DNA from: Dimorphilus gyrociliatus
Lineage: Eukaryota; Annelida; Polychaeta; Dinophilidae
Length of the DNA stretch: 64,000 bases
Assembly (NCBI GenBank): GCA_904063045.1
Contig: CAJFCJ010000006.1
Coordinates: 2,098,946 to 2,162,945, forward strand
Direction of reading: 5' to 3'
Part shown: positions 39,771-52,791 of the stretch, piece after piece
Numbering within the stretch: position 1 is the first letter of the stretch
Layout of the letters: each line of letters begins with the position of its first letter
Position numbers and translations under genes: made by a program
The notes under the pieces: model-generated
The model's input: the letters and a program-made list of their open reading frames with translations, nothing else
What the model was told of the DNA's origin: nothing
Database searches by the model: none

Positions 39771-41860
39771 AAGAGACTGTGCCATTAAATGTAGCTAACA
39801 AACCACCCGTACATAAAAATGTTCGGAAACAGAAGATAAAAATCAGACAAGCACACGGCGAATTATAGGGGAGCCTTGAAGCGTAAAGCAACTAGCTCGT
39901 TACCCCCCTTATCTTATCTGACCTTCTCTACAAAAATGCCAAATTTCCCCTTTCTATCGTGTCTGAAAAAAGTCAAAAGTATCTAGAGGAGACGCCGACG
40001 TCGCCAGGTGCAACGCGCATATTCTCGCGCAGCAAAGACAAACAAAGCACATGTATATGATATTAATACAAAACGATAGACACTCGGCATGTAGCGTTCT
40101 AGACACGTGACGCTTTAGACGCTTTGTTTGAGCGTTTGATGAGCGTTCGTTCGTTCGTACCTTGCGTGCTGTTCTGCTCGATTGCGTTCGATAGGAAGCG
40201 AATTTTCGATCGGTTTGAAATGCGAAGTTTTCCCTCCGACCTATGACCCGTAGACGCAAAATCACGTGACCTGAAAAATTTGTCAGTAATTTCACCTTGA
40301 ATTGTACGCGAAAAACATATGACAAAACCAATAAAAAGCGTTGTGCGTAAATTGGCATATGTATATATGCCTAAGTGAGTGTCTATGTGTGTGTGTGCCT
40401 GCGTGTGTGAGTCTGTGTTGGAAAAACGAGTGGAGGGGAGGAGGAGAGTAGCGGAATTGGGGGGAGGGGGTCGTAGAATAGATAGGGAAGGGAAGAGAAG
40501 CGGGAGAGGGAGAAACAGAGAGAGGAGAGAGAGAGAGGAAAAAAAGAGAAAGAAAGACATAAAGAGCCAGTCAAAAAAAAAAACGAAACAGTAGTGGCGT
40601 TTCTTTCTGTCATATAATAGTTAAAAATCTCGTGACAAACACGAGAAACATTCCGGGTCTTCTCATCTTTCATACAGCTTTAAAAAATTCGGTAACATTT
40701 ATAATTAGAAAGAAAATGTTTAAATGTCTAAAGAAAAGGAATGTTTAAAATAGGCCTATTAAAATCATATTTATTATCCCAAGCTTACTTATACGAATTT
40801 TGAACAGATGAGAAAATAGAATTATAGCTGAAGTAGCATAAAACTCTAGTTTTTAGAATCCAGGGACCTAAAATTATAATAATAGAATAAAGTTTTGGAT
40901 TTATTCAGTTTATATTAAAATATTAAAAGTATTGCTAGTAATTTTACATTCAACAATAAAGGAAATATCATTGAATATAAGTATGAACAATATACGAGAG
41001 ATCACGTGAACGGAAATGCAATAATCAACAATTAGATTGAAATTGAAATATGATTTGTAAGATGAGAGAATTATTAGTTGAAATTTGAAATACGTTCTCG
41101 TTGCTCAAAGAATTTCATCCCCTAAGGTCATATGATGGAGAAACAAACAGTTATTATACCAATTTCTTCTTCTTGTGTAACGCCTTCATTCTGAAATGGG
41201 AAGTTCTTACCTTGGGGAACTATTAATCAAAGGTAGACGCCCCCATCTATGTACCTGTATTGATTAGCCGTTATATAATACGGTTATAGCCAATAAACTT
41301 ATAATTGATTAGAATGAAAGTTAAAAATGCGTAAAATCACATGATCAACAACAGGCATGCATAGAGTTCTTTGAAGTGATAACAAACTATACAAGCTCCT
41401 GATAAAATGGGTAATTTGTTTTACAAAAGCTTCAGAGAGAGGATTTCTTAAAGAAAAAAAGGAAAAGAAGAAAGATTGGAAGAATTTATCCTATCTCATG
41501 ATATATATCATTTCATTGAGCCAGTTTTCCTGTATATAAATTTATACCTCAGTACATAAATTTATATACTCTATTTATATTTATATTATAAATTTTACAA
41601 TGTTTTTATCTTTATTCTATAAAAATTTTGCACTGAAAATAAAAGAAGAAAGACAAAAAACGAAAATAGCAACAAAAAAAAAAAAAACGACATATTCCTT
41701 TTTTTCGTTCGATCTTTTTCTTTCCTTTTTTTCTTATCAAAATTTTTAATCAAATTTTGTTTTTTAAAAAAAAAACATATTCTAATATTTTAGAATTATA
41801 ATTAAGTTAATATTATTGCTTGTTTTTTTATGTAGAAATTGTTTGCTTTTTTTATTGGAT

Positions 41861-41882
41861 TAGATAGATAGATAGATAGATG

Positions 41883-41913
<31 letters not shown>

Positions 41914-41917
41914 CGTG
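41861..41917. repeat. GATA/GA microsatellite
   Basis: TAGA repeats followed by GA repeats in the gene desert. Confidence 0.75.
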
Positions 41918-42755
41918 AAAGAAAATAGTCTGATATACTGATTAAATATGACAAAACAGAAGAATTTTTGCACTTGAAAATTACAAAAAGAAAAAACAGA
42001 ACAGTTGCAATTAAAAATTATGAATATTAATTATGTAGTTTAAATATGATTTTATATCATAAATCTCTATTCTCTATTGTTAAGTTTTTCCTCTAATTTA
42101 TCTTTCATTCTTTCTATTCTATTTTTTTCCATTTCAATATCTTTTTCATTTTTTTTTTCTTAAAATTCAATTAATATCATTTTTTTTGTTGCTAATTTAG
42201 ATATTTATTATATGTTGTTGTCTGTCACGAATGTGTAGCAGTTTGTATAACTTTTTTTCGATACTTTTTATTCTTTTTTTAGCATTTAATGACCAAAATA
42301 TTAAAAGATAAAAGGAGAGTTTAGTTTTGTTTTGTTAGCTTGACTTTAACCGATGTCATTGTTTTAAAAAAAAATTCTCTTTATAGTTTGTCAATTAAAA
42401 GGAGTATGTATACAGATATGTTTATCTATATGTATTTATTAGTATATACATACTTTACTGGATAAGAGACTTGGGCCTAAAAGGTTAAGTTGAAACTTAG
42501 GGTATAAAAGAATATTGTATTATTTTGGAGAGATATATAGAAAGATGGATTTTATTTTCTCATATAAATTCATAATATTCAAAAGTCTATATACATAGTT
42601 TATGTTAAAAATATTGTTTAGCGGCTTCTGAAAGCCGATGTAATCGAGAAGTAGACATTTATTGACAATGTCTTAAGAAGGTTGCAATAAATATCTGTCT
42701 TTTTTATGGCTTACATAACAGAACAGGAAGGAAAAGAATAAATTTGTGTCTGACA

Positions 42756-42805
42756 CACACTCACACGCACACACACACACTCTCTATCTATCTATCTATC
42801 TATCT
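42756..42805. repeat. CA/CT/CTAT microsatellite
   Basis: Compound repeat: CACA, then CTCT, then CTAT units. Confidence 0.75.
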
Positions 42806-44284
42806 TTCTCTGTATCATTTGATCCAGTTTTTTTAAATAATCAATTTAAATAACATAAAGTAAACAATGTTTGACAAAAGTTGAATATTTTCTGAACTGT
42901 TAAATATGCTTTAGAAATGTAAGTATAAATGAATATACTAAACTGTTTTAATGAGAAATTAGAGAAAACATAAGACAAGTACGAAGAGTGCACTCTTCAA
43001 ACAAAACGATTCAATAATAATCACGAATATACAACCCGAGTTTTAAACGTATTTATCATGTATTATTCTATATATATATATATAAGTTTTATCCTTTTTC
43101 TCTTGTAACATATATATTGTGAGTATCTATGTAGGAATGTATTGTCTAACTATACAAATTTAAGAGCGAGATAATTAGGTCACAAAAGAGACGCCTGCCT
43201 CCAAAAGGGTGTGGTTCGTATTGTTATGAAGTAATTGGACGCATTCCATTGTTCAGTCAAGTCTATTTGTCGCTCTTTAGAATCACCGATACCTCTCTTC
43301 TAAACGCGTATCTCCTCTTCTTGATTTCATTCATTACTAATTAAGGTCACAGGTAAATTTTTTCAATGCGCAGAATTTATATACGTTACTGCTGTAGTCT
43401 ATGAAACGCGATAAAAGGTGATGGAAGGCTATTAGAGAAGAGCATTAAAAATAAAAGAGATTCGATGTAATAGATGCAATACAAAGATTAATCTTTGAAT
43501 CGATCGCTCTCATTCCGGTCATTATACCCACTTACGTAGCGTTACCTGTTGAGTAAATTCTCGTGTTCATCTATCTCTATCATAAAGCTAAGTTATTTTT
43601 AATAATTCCATCATCCATTAACAGATATTTTATATTTATACATAGATTCGTTCATACGTCTAATCCCTTACTAGAATATAGCTTAATTCATTAGATATTA
43701 TAGATATAATTTAATCTTCTACTCATTAAAATATGCTTATCGTCTCTGTAACAAAAAAAGAGTCATCAGCAGAGTTTTTTTTCTGTTAAAAAACATAAGA
43801 ATATTACTTAGCAAATTGAGGAAATAAAAGTTTTTTTCCTCTTTGGTCTCGTAAAAAATTATCAAATAATCCTTTTTTTTTTTTGAAGTATTATCGAATC
43901 TATCTAATTTAGCCTAGAGGAAAACACACAGAACACGGACAGAGAGACAGAGAGGCGAAAACGTATTGAATATTTAAAAGCGTATAAATTATGTCTAGTT
44001 AGAGTAAGCTGCCTTTTTCAAGTATAGCGTTTTAAAAGAGAAAGTAGTAATTTTTTTTTATTGCATGTGAAATAATTACATTCAAGGGAAAGATAATGTT
44101 AAATCTTTAGAAAAAAATGGTGGGTCATACACCAAATACTAAAGAATTATTAAGTGTTATTGTTGTACACGTACAATAGATTGTGCATGCATCAAATTTT
44201 TTCCAAAGGTGTCTACAACTATGTGACTAATTATTAGATTTATTTAATTAGACACTAATGAACTTTTTCGTTCCTTTTATTCCC

Positions 44285-44289
<5 letters not shown>

Positions 44290-44316
<27 letters not shown>
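44290..44316. repeat. (CT)n microsatellite
   Basis: Pure CT dinucleotides in the gene desert. Confidence 0.8.
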
Positions 44317-46336
44317 CATCCTCTCTTTTTCTTCTTTTATTAATTTATAAATGTAGAACAAGCTAAAATGAAAAATTTTGTTTTCTGTCTCTTTTTTTTT
44401 GGCCGATTAAAAATTTTGTACGCAAATAAAGATTAAATTACTGAAAATCTCTTTACGATACTTAAATAACAGATTTTCTCCTTTTTTTTATCATAAAACT
44501 TTCTTTCCAATCTTATCTAGTCTTCAAATTAAATTACGGCTATAAATTTGATTAATAGCTGTGGTTAATTTACGTTAGAGGTTTAGAAGCCTAAGAACAG
44601 TTTATTTTTTTAATGGCGATATTAATTGTCATCATCGTAGGATAGGTATATAACGAGGAAGAAGAAGAAGAAGAAGAGAGAGAGAGTAGAAAGAAAGAAG
44701 TAATAAAAACGCTCTTACAGAGTAAATGTACCTTTTGACCTTAAATGTATAATATTTTAAGGAAAAACAATTATAAAAATTTTTATAAGGGAAAGGTTAA
44801 GAATTTTTGCGTATTTATATGAAAAGTATATATTGGAACGTATGTTGTTCAGCCTGGTTTCAATTTCGAAAAAGTGTAGGAAGATAAGGTCATCTTACAC
44901 TGTATTTATACACACAAGATCGTAAATCATACATAAGAAGCGTATGTGTTTGTTTTCTTTTTTATTTTCGCTTATTCTTTTCACCATTAACATCAACTCT
45001 CTCACTCTCTCTCTCTGTCTCTTCTCCTAATCTTCTTACTTCTCCTCCTCCTTTTTTTTCTTCTCTACTTTGAACAACACAATAAAAAAAAGAAAATGAC
45101 ACTTTTTACTTTACACTCTCTTATTAATTATCACCATAAGAAAAAAAACTATCTTTTTAACGAACCATGTAATACTCTCTTAAAGACGTTTTAATTAACG
45201 TTTATTTGTCTTAGTACTAGTTCAAAAGATGAAACAAAAATATTAATGAACTGTTTTACAGTCAAACTGTTTTAACATGAAAAGAAAAAAAATTTTAATT
45301 GCAGCGCGATGTAAAATTTTTAACAACTAAAAAGAAAATACATGACTAATGCAGTATAGATGAAGAGCGTCAAACTTTTTTCTTTTCTTATTTTTACGTT
45401 TTTAAAGCAAGTGCGCGTGATTAGGCGGGTGGGTTAAAGAGTGAGAAGAAGATAAGAGAATATAGGTACATAAACACATATACACACACAAACACACATG
45501 CATATATATATGTATATATGTATGCATGCACACACGCATACATTCACGCATACATAAACGGATAGGGAGCGAGAGAGAGAGAGAGAAAGAGAAATACCTA
45601 TCTACATATTAGATACATTTAATATACAGTATACTGTATATATATAATTTAAAAAACAATGAAAAAATTTGAATTTATTTATATTTGTTTTGATTTCACC
45701 ACCATCGCACTGTCCTATCACCTCATCTCTCCGCCTACACCTTTGAACGAATTAGAATAGAGACAAATAAACAAACAGACAGAGAGAAAGAATAAGAGAA
45801 ATAATTATTTAAATATAAATTCTTTTTTTTTATTAAAGAAAAATCACACAAAGGAGAAAATTTTGATTTTAAAGTGTTAAAAGAAATAGGAACAATATGA
45901 TATATTTACCATATACTTTATTTGTTCCAAACTATGGCATTCATTATCTTAAAACATGAAAAGTAATAGTACAATGTGTGATTAAAGATTTCATAAACGT
46001 TTATTATATATTATTTTATGTACTTTTAATAATAATAAGCGTATGTTTTATTACTAGCTTATAGGTGTATACTTTTCCACTGTGTGTCCTTAATAAAAGG
46101 AATAATTATATACGTATGAAACTATACGAGACACGTGTTATTAGACACAGTTTTACAGATGAATAAGTGTAAAACAAATAAAATAATAAGGTAAAATAAT
46201 CTTTCATTATCAAACTTAATAACTCTCTGAGTGATAGTATATCCACAGCATGCAGATAATTAATATACTATGCAATAAGTAGGCTATTAAACAAAGAACC
46301 TACAATAGTCCGGTTTTTAGTTCGAAAAAGAAAAGT

Positions 46337-46387
46337 GGATTAGCTTTCTCGGCTGGATAATCCTCTAATCGCTTGTCATCCGATTAG
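46337..46387. promoter_or_regulatory. Cluster of K50-homeodomain-like sites
   Basis: GGATTA (46337), GGATAATCC (46355-46363), CTAATCG (46365-46371) and CCGATTAG (46380-46387) fall in 51 nt, resembling Otx/Pitx-type binding sites. Confidence 0.3.
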
Positions 46388-47647
46388 TCGTGACCGCCGT
46401 CACACTGAGCGTAAATTCTCCTAACTCCTAACCATCTCACCCCAAAACCCTATGGGGTAATAAGCGGGGGGAAGAAGTAGGGGCTATATTGACGTTGAAT
46501 GGAAAAAAAGAAAAGGGCAAAAGGACAAATCAAAAAAAAGGCGGTCGACTTTTACGCGTAGGAAACAATTCTTTATTTTCTTAGTTTTTTTTTGTTCTCT
46601 TTGGTTTCTATTCTTTTCAATATGTGTCTAGAATTCTGGCTCCATCCGTCTCTCTGTCTCTCTTCTGTACGTCTATTTTCGATATTCTGCTCTCTGTTCT
46701 CTTGTTCTGGTTGTAGTTTGTGTATGTTTGATTTTTTTTGAATTACTTTCTTTATCTCTCGTGAAAAAAGATAATTTGAGGGAAATTACAAAAAAAAGTT
46801 CTTTCTCCTCTCCAAAATCTTGCCGTTTGTTTATAGCGTTTCGTTTTCTCTCTTTTTTTTACGTTTGAGAACCGTACAGGTGAAGGTGGTTGAAGAAAGA
46901 AAGGAGAAAATGACTCTAATTTTTTCTCCACCATTCACAGCCGATAATTAATTAGCGATAATTAGCCAGAAAAATGCATATGGATTTGGTGAGCATTGAT
47001 TTTATCGCTAGCGGCGGGAATGAAATGGGCGTGAAATATTGGGTGGACAACGACCGTCTGTCATGGAACGTGAGGGTTATAATCTAAAAACCCTAGTTTA
47101 TCTATTAAGCATTGTACGCTTTTAGCAAAAGAGTAATAATAAATTGATAATAGTACAAAAAGAAAACGCGTGGTGTTTTGTATACACACGTAGCGTCGCT
47201 CTTTTAGACGCTGTAGACCACACCCGAACTCGTGATCCGGTACAGCTCCGCCTACTTATTAGTCGGTTCGGAAATTGACTTAAAAAACGTATGTAACCGT
47301 CACCATTTTATTCGAGAAAATTATGTGCAATTTTTTCTCAGACGTCTAATTGCAAGGCGAACAGCCACCAAGCTCACCTTTCCAAAAACGAATGTTCCCT
47401 TTGATTTTCAAACGTAATCGTACATATAGCCTTGCTTTATATGTAATTATCCGCGTACTAATTTTCTCAAATACATTTACACAGATCTATGTGTGGGAGC
47501 ACACACATATACAGTATATATATATACGTATACATAAATTCATATATATTTAAACCAAGCATTATTCAACTTAATACCTATAAACGAAAGAGACAGATAG
47601 AGAATTTAAATAGAAATAAAGAAAATAAAAAAAAAGAAAATGCGCGT

Positions 47648-47648
<1 letters not shown>

Positions 47649-47682
<34 letters not shown>
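47649..47682. repeat. (CT)n microsatellite
   Basis: Pure CT run; the Leu-Ser reading frames across it are artefacts. Confidence 0.8.
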
Positions 47683-47687
<5 letters not shown>

Positions 47688-50266
47688 TCTGTCCCTTGTC
47701 TCCTTCGGCTATTGTTTAATCTTAGTCAATGCTCACATTTCAAAACAAACAGTTCATGCTGCTTGAAAACTGAGAGGCCTAAATCGTGTTGGAAAATGTT
47801 TTTTTTACGTCGTTTTGTATTTACGTGAACATAATCAATCTTTTCCCTGCGGAGAGTGCTTATACTAGTACTTAAAAATTTTCATTTTTAATGGTTATAT
47901 TAAGAATTCTATTGTTATCATTGTAATGAAGAAATCTTATTAAAAAATCCTCATAAAAAGTTAAGGTCTAGAAATAGAGGTATTTTTTCTGTTATTCTAT
48001 TTATAGATAGGATATACTTTATACATATATATTATCAATATATATTTAATCATTCATTCAATTGACTAAAGATAAACCATCCTATACCTAAACTTAAGTC
48101 GTGACCACAGAGAGTCAGATGTTTTTACATAAATACTTTTGGTCTAGCTGAGTAATAAAGTTAAGCATATGATGCCTGAATACTGTCTTAAAAGGTTCCT
48201 ATTCAAAATAGACCAATAGCCGCAGACTTCTATCATTCCTCAATTATTAATCATGATATCTATTTTATGGTCTATTATTGGAACTTAATGATAAATACCA
48301 TACTTTTACTCAAAATCATTCAAATTCAAAAGAAAAATTTAATGAATGGAAAATCTACAATATACTTTTCCTATTCTTCGCTTAAGGGAAATAATGCGCA
48401 GCCCCTCCCCCACTCCCACCTTATTAATAATTCAAAGGGGGAAATATATCAGTATAAACAGTATAGTACAAAATGTAAAAAGTTAAAAACAAAGCCGTAC
48501 ACTTTAGAATGTAGGTTATACATTTAGTGAAAATAAGGCAAGAGGGCAAAAGAGGGATAACTTTACGGTCATCGTCTTACACTCGATTAGAGATAGTTTC
48601 TCCTTACCTCAAGAAAGTGACGTCCAGCTGGGATTTTGTTACATTTTTATAGAAAACTAATTAGTATACTATTATACGGTTACAGTGTACTTTTTTTTTT
48701 AGTTTACATAGGATTAATTTTAATCCTACGACCTCGGCTATCACTTTCAACAATGGTACTTTATACTATAGTATATGAAAATGTACAACAAGATGGATTT
48801 TTAGTTAAAGTTTTTTTTTTATAAAAACAAAAAATGAAAAAAAAACAAAGAAACAAAAAAAAACACTTCATTATTCTACTCTCTAATTAAATAATTTTTT
48901 TATTATATATAAAAATTCTCTAGTTTGCAATTTTTATCTCTCTCTCTCTCTCTTTCTCTCTCTCCCCTTCTTTTCTCCATGAATAAGAAAAAAACAGAGA
49001 GAAAAAGGTAAAGATAGAGAAAAATCGTTAGAGTCAAGATCACAAGATAAATAAAATCCTTTTGTTAGAATATAAAAGATTCTTCTTTTTTTTATTTCTT
49101 CTCTGATTTTTCTTCATTTTTATTTGAAGAAATGGAAAAATATTTTATGAATGAAGGCCTATGTTACTATAGATTATTGCTATTCTGTTACATATTATTC
49201 AGCACGTAATAAATCTCGTAATAGTTGTAAAAGTTAGGATATCCCCCTATCCTATTTTCAGCGTAAGAGTCATCCTCAGTGATGACGAATTTTTCCTAGT
49301 TTCTTGAGATATGATAAACAGGGAGGTCCGCCCCCTCACGAAATTCCTGGAGTCGCCCCTAAAAATAGAATAATATAAGACAGCGCCGTCTATGTGTCCT
49401 GTCCAAAATTTTTTTCGCGATTAAAATTTACGGGCTTATATAGCCTTCTATTTTTAGTGAAGAATAGCCTGATGACGTAAACGTATTCTAAATAGGAAAT
49501 CTTAAAATATGAATAATTTATATCAACCAAAGTTTTTCTAAATTTACGATCCTTATGCAAGAAATATTACTTTAGTATTCTTCCTTTTAGATTCGGGTAT
49601 ATTTTTTTGCTTACAAACATCTTGCTGGCACGTGACTCAGCCTGGCCAGTTGTTTAAACAGTAGAAAACTTTTCGGTTTTATCTCCCGAATAGGCCTCCA
49701 GCAGGCTGGTTCCTATCTATCCTATTTTCGTTTATTTTTAAAAAGACCTTGTGACAAACGTGACGGTACACAGATTGCTCGATAGGGGTAAAAGTTGGGT
49801 TTACTCTATTATATTGATTGTATAGCCATTAGAATGGGAAAAGGTTGAATTATACGCACAAAAATATAGAATGTTCATAAACATCCTGAGAGAAATTTTC
49901 TTGATCTTTTCAAAAATAATGAATGTTATATATTAAACAATTTCAATGGTTTTCTTATTAAAAATGATTTGTTTATCGCATTTAAATATTCATTTATTAA
50001 TTAGCTTCTATTGTAATATTAGCAGTTATTTATTGTTTTTCTATGAGTAGGCCTATGGATTTTCAAGTAAATCTTCTAGAAGGACAATAGTCGTATTTAC
50101 TCTAGTCTATACTGAAAAATGCTCGAAAGGTGCTTTATATATATAAGGCTCTATTTTTAGAACATGAGAATTTGGCCAATCAGAATCATTGTAGGATTAT
50201 ATTGCCCGTCAAATACTGCAACAGTTCGCATCCACTAGACACTTTCTGTTGGAACGCGGTAGCGAA

Positions 50267-50501
50267 ATGATCGATTCCATACTCAATAATTATTCGCAAA
50301 CTCCAGTTTTACCGGAGGATGAGGCTATGAACGTAAGTTATATAATTTTTAATTATATACATGAAAGTTATCAATGCTATTGCTGTCTATACATATCAAC
50401 AATTCCTAATCGATTTATACAAACATATACTAGTTATAATATGGAAAGATATATAGAGATAGGTAGATAGGGAGTAAGAAAGCTAGAGAAATAGTGAGAG
50501 A

Positions 50502-50541
<40 letters not shown>

Positions 50542-51824
50542 AGCAAAGAGATAGACAGAACAAACTTATTATCAACCACTCTTTTCTTATCAGAATCGAT
50601 ATTACTAGAGTCGGACCTACAAAATAAAATTATAATTGGGTTTTCTTTTATGTTTATAAAGTATTCTTCTTTCAATTAAAGATTTTCTTTGCGTCATATA
50701 GAATTCTACTATTTGCTCTAGTCGCAATGCGAAGAATATATAATTTTTCTTCTATTTTTTTGGAATAACTCTACTATTTAAATAGTAATAGCTTAGTATT
50801 CTTCTCTTTCTCCTCCTTTCTCTTTCTCATCCTTTATGTTTTTACGAATTAACTGCCTTGCCTCTTCTCTTCGATATGCTTCTTAGGCCACCATGAATTT
50901 TATTTTCTATTTTTCCTCCCTTTATTCCTTTATATAAAGAGAGCTTAGAAGAGATAACAATTCTTATATTTGATTTGATATTTTATTTGAAATGCGCATG
51001 CGTTAAATGAGCCCAATTGTGAAATTATGGCAGGTGGTCGACCGGTCCCTTCTTTGATATTTTTACGCACGTATAGACATATGTATACACTTAGATACAA
51101 TTCATAAAATCATAATAAGACATGGAATTTTTATACGGATATTTAGCTTCTACAGTTGCAAGTAATATTTTCCACTTATCGCTCATTTATCACCTTACAG
51201 AACTTGTGGAAGGACGTGGAAAATTTGCTATATGAACAAAACCCAGCTATAACAGCTAATCCTACACCACCAATTAGTCCTCAACCAGATTTAGATCTCG
51301 ATTTTCTTCTCAACTTTTCAATGGAACCTGAAAGGAACTCGACCTCAAGTTCAACAACCGATTTACCTGATTTTGGTTCGGCTTTCGTCGATATACCCGA
51401 TATAAAGGAAGAGTTTCCTCACGTTCCGCCCCCGTATCCCGTTTTTTATCCTAACCAGGAATATTATTACCCGATACCTCCAATGAATAGTATGGTCACA
51501 CCACCTTCTTCGCCCGAAGAACCCAAGAAACGAGGTCGAAGGAGTTGGGGGAGAAAACGTCAAACTACGCACTCTTGCACTTATTCTGGGTGTACTAAAA
51601 CCTATACGAAATCATCGCATCTCAAAGCGCATCTTCGGACACACACAGGAGAAAAACCTTATCATTGCACTTGGAAAGGTTGCGGCTGGAAGTTCGCCAG
51701 GTCAGATGAACTTACAAGGCACTTCCGTAAACATACAGGAGATAGACCGTTTGCATGCCACCTATGCGACAGAGCTTTCTCTAGGAGTGATCATCTGTCA
51801 TTGCATATGAAGAGGCACATGTAA
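50267..51824 (+). CDS. KLF: Krüppel-like factor, KLF2/4 type
   Basis: Exons 50267-50332 and 51201-51824, phase 0; 229 aa. The N-terminal region is acidic and Pro-rich ([23 protein letters not shown]), a likely activation region. A basic stretch [12 protein letters not shown] (nuclear localisation) precedes three C2H2 fingers ending MKRHM-stop. Finger and linker sequences ([63 protein letters not shown]) match KLF2/4 closely; KLF5 has D instead of G in GCGWKF. It binds GGGYGTGG/CACCC boxes. It is short compared with vertebrate KLF4, as is usual in invertebrates. It is isolated, with 11.4 kb upstream and 2.5 kb downstream gene-free, typical of a developmental regulator. Confidence 0.95.
50333..51200 (+). 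other. KLF intron
   Basis: 868 nt, the longest part a GA microsatellite (50495-50542). No further exon seen. Confidence 0.7.
50495..50542. repeat. (GA)n microsatellite in the KLF intron
   Basis: GA run with one CAGA interruption. Confidence 0.8.
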
Positions 51825-52754
51825 TTTTTTTCCTAAAAGACAAAAAAAACACAACCAAGAAAGACAAAGAAAAAAATAATGAAAAAAATCAACCAATCTA
51901 AAGACATGTGAAATATGAAATTATAACTAAAAAACAAAAAAGAACGTCAAGAAAAATATAAAAATACGAAAGAAAAGAATTCGAAAAACAATCTTATTTT
52001 TTTCGTATTTGTGACTTAAATATGTTCCAAAATGTGAAGAAAAAAAAAATTGCGTTCGTCTCCTCCTGCAGCCGCGGACACTGCCCGAATGTATACATTT
52101 TTTTGTACAGACCCAATGTCGTTCGTAAGGAATGTGCATGTATAAAAATTTAAATAGATGTTCAAAAAAAAAAGACCACACGAAAAAAAAAAAAGAAAAA
52201 AAGACAAAGTGAAAGGAAATCGTATTTTTTTTTTTTTTTTTTTTTAATTGATGAATGTCTAGTTAATATTTTATACATAAATTATTTTATGTTTTATTAG
52301 GTGCTTTTGTGCAATAAGCACTAGTCAAAAAAAACTTCGTAAATATATTTTCTTCGTAATATGCCATATTAAATACTTTATTAATTTATTCATATTTTAA
52401 TATTTTCTATATATTAAAAAGAAAATAACGAATATCTGTAGTATTTAATTAATTTCTCTCTTTTGTATTTATTAGATCGATTAAGAGAAGAAGAGGAAAG
52501 TTAATTGTTGTTTTTCTTCTCTTCGCAAATGACACATTTTCTTTTTTGTCGGATGAGCGGGGAGGGGGGAAAGGACGGGGGAGGGGAGTGGGGAGACGCC
52601 AGTAACGCTTTAAAGCGTCCGCGCAGCGCGCCTTCAACGCACCGGTGACCTACTTGAGTGACGCCGGCGTCGAAAAAATTTTGTTCTCATTTCTATTTGT
52701 AATGTCACATTTTTTTCTCTTTTCTCTTTTTATAAGCCTTTTTCTACTTTCTTT

Positions 52755-52791
<37 letters not shown>

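Larger units (their letters stand above)
38887..50266. other. 11.4-kb gene desert upstream of KLF
   Basis: No convincing exon was found on either strand. It is AT-rich with many microsatellites, interrupted by more complex GC-richer patches: 39540-39780 (three CTCF-like cores), 39960-40340 (CpG-rich, TCACGTGA at 40262), 43170-43330, 46310-46450, 46930-47260 and 49240-49450. The long open frames at 40099-40673 are translations of G/A-rich repeats. The patches are candidate enhancers or insulators of the downstream developmental regulator. Confidence 0.6.

Noticed and set aside
40099-40673. Overlapping open frames of up to 153 codons on both strands
   Set aside because: They are translations of purine/pyrimidine-biased low-complexity DNA, with no conserved motif and no credible start or splice sites.
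47489-47828. Leu/Ser-rich open frames
   Set aside because: The product is the CT microsatellite translated in different frames.
50430-50679. Open frames on both strands in the KLF intron
   Set aside because: Generated by the GA repeat inside the intron.
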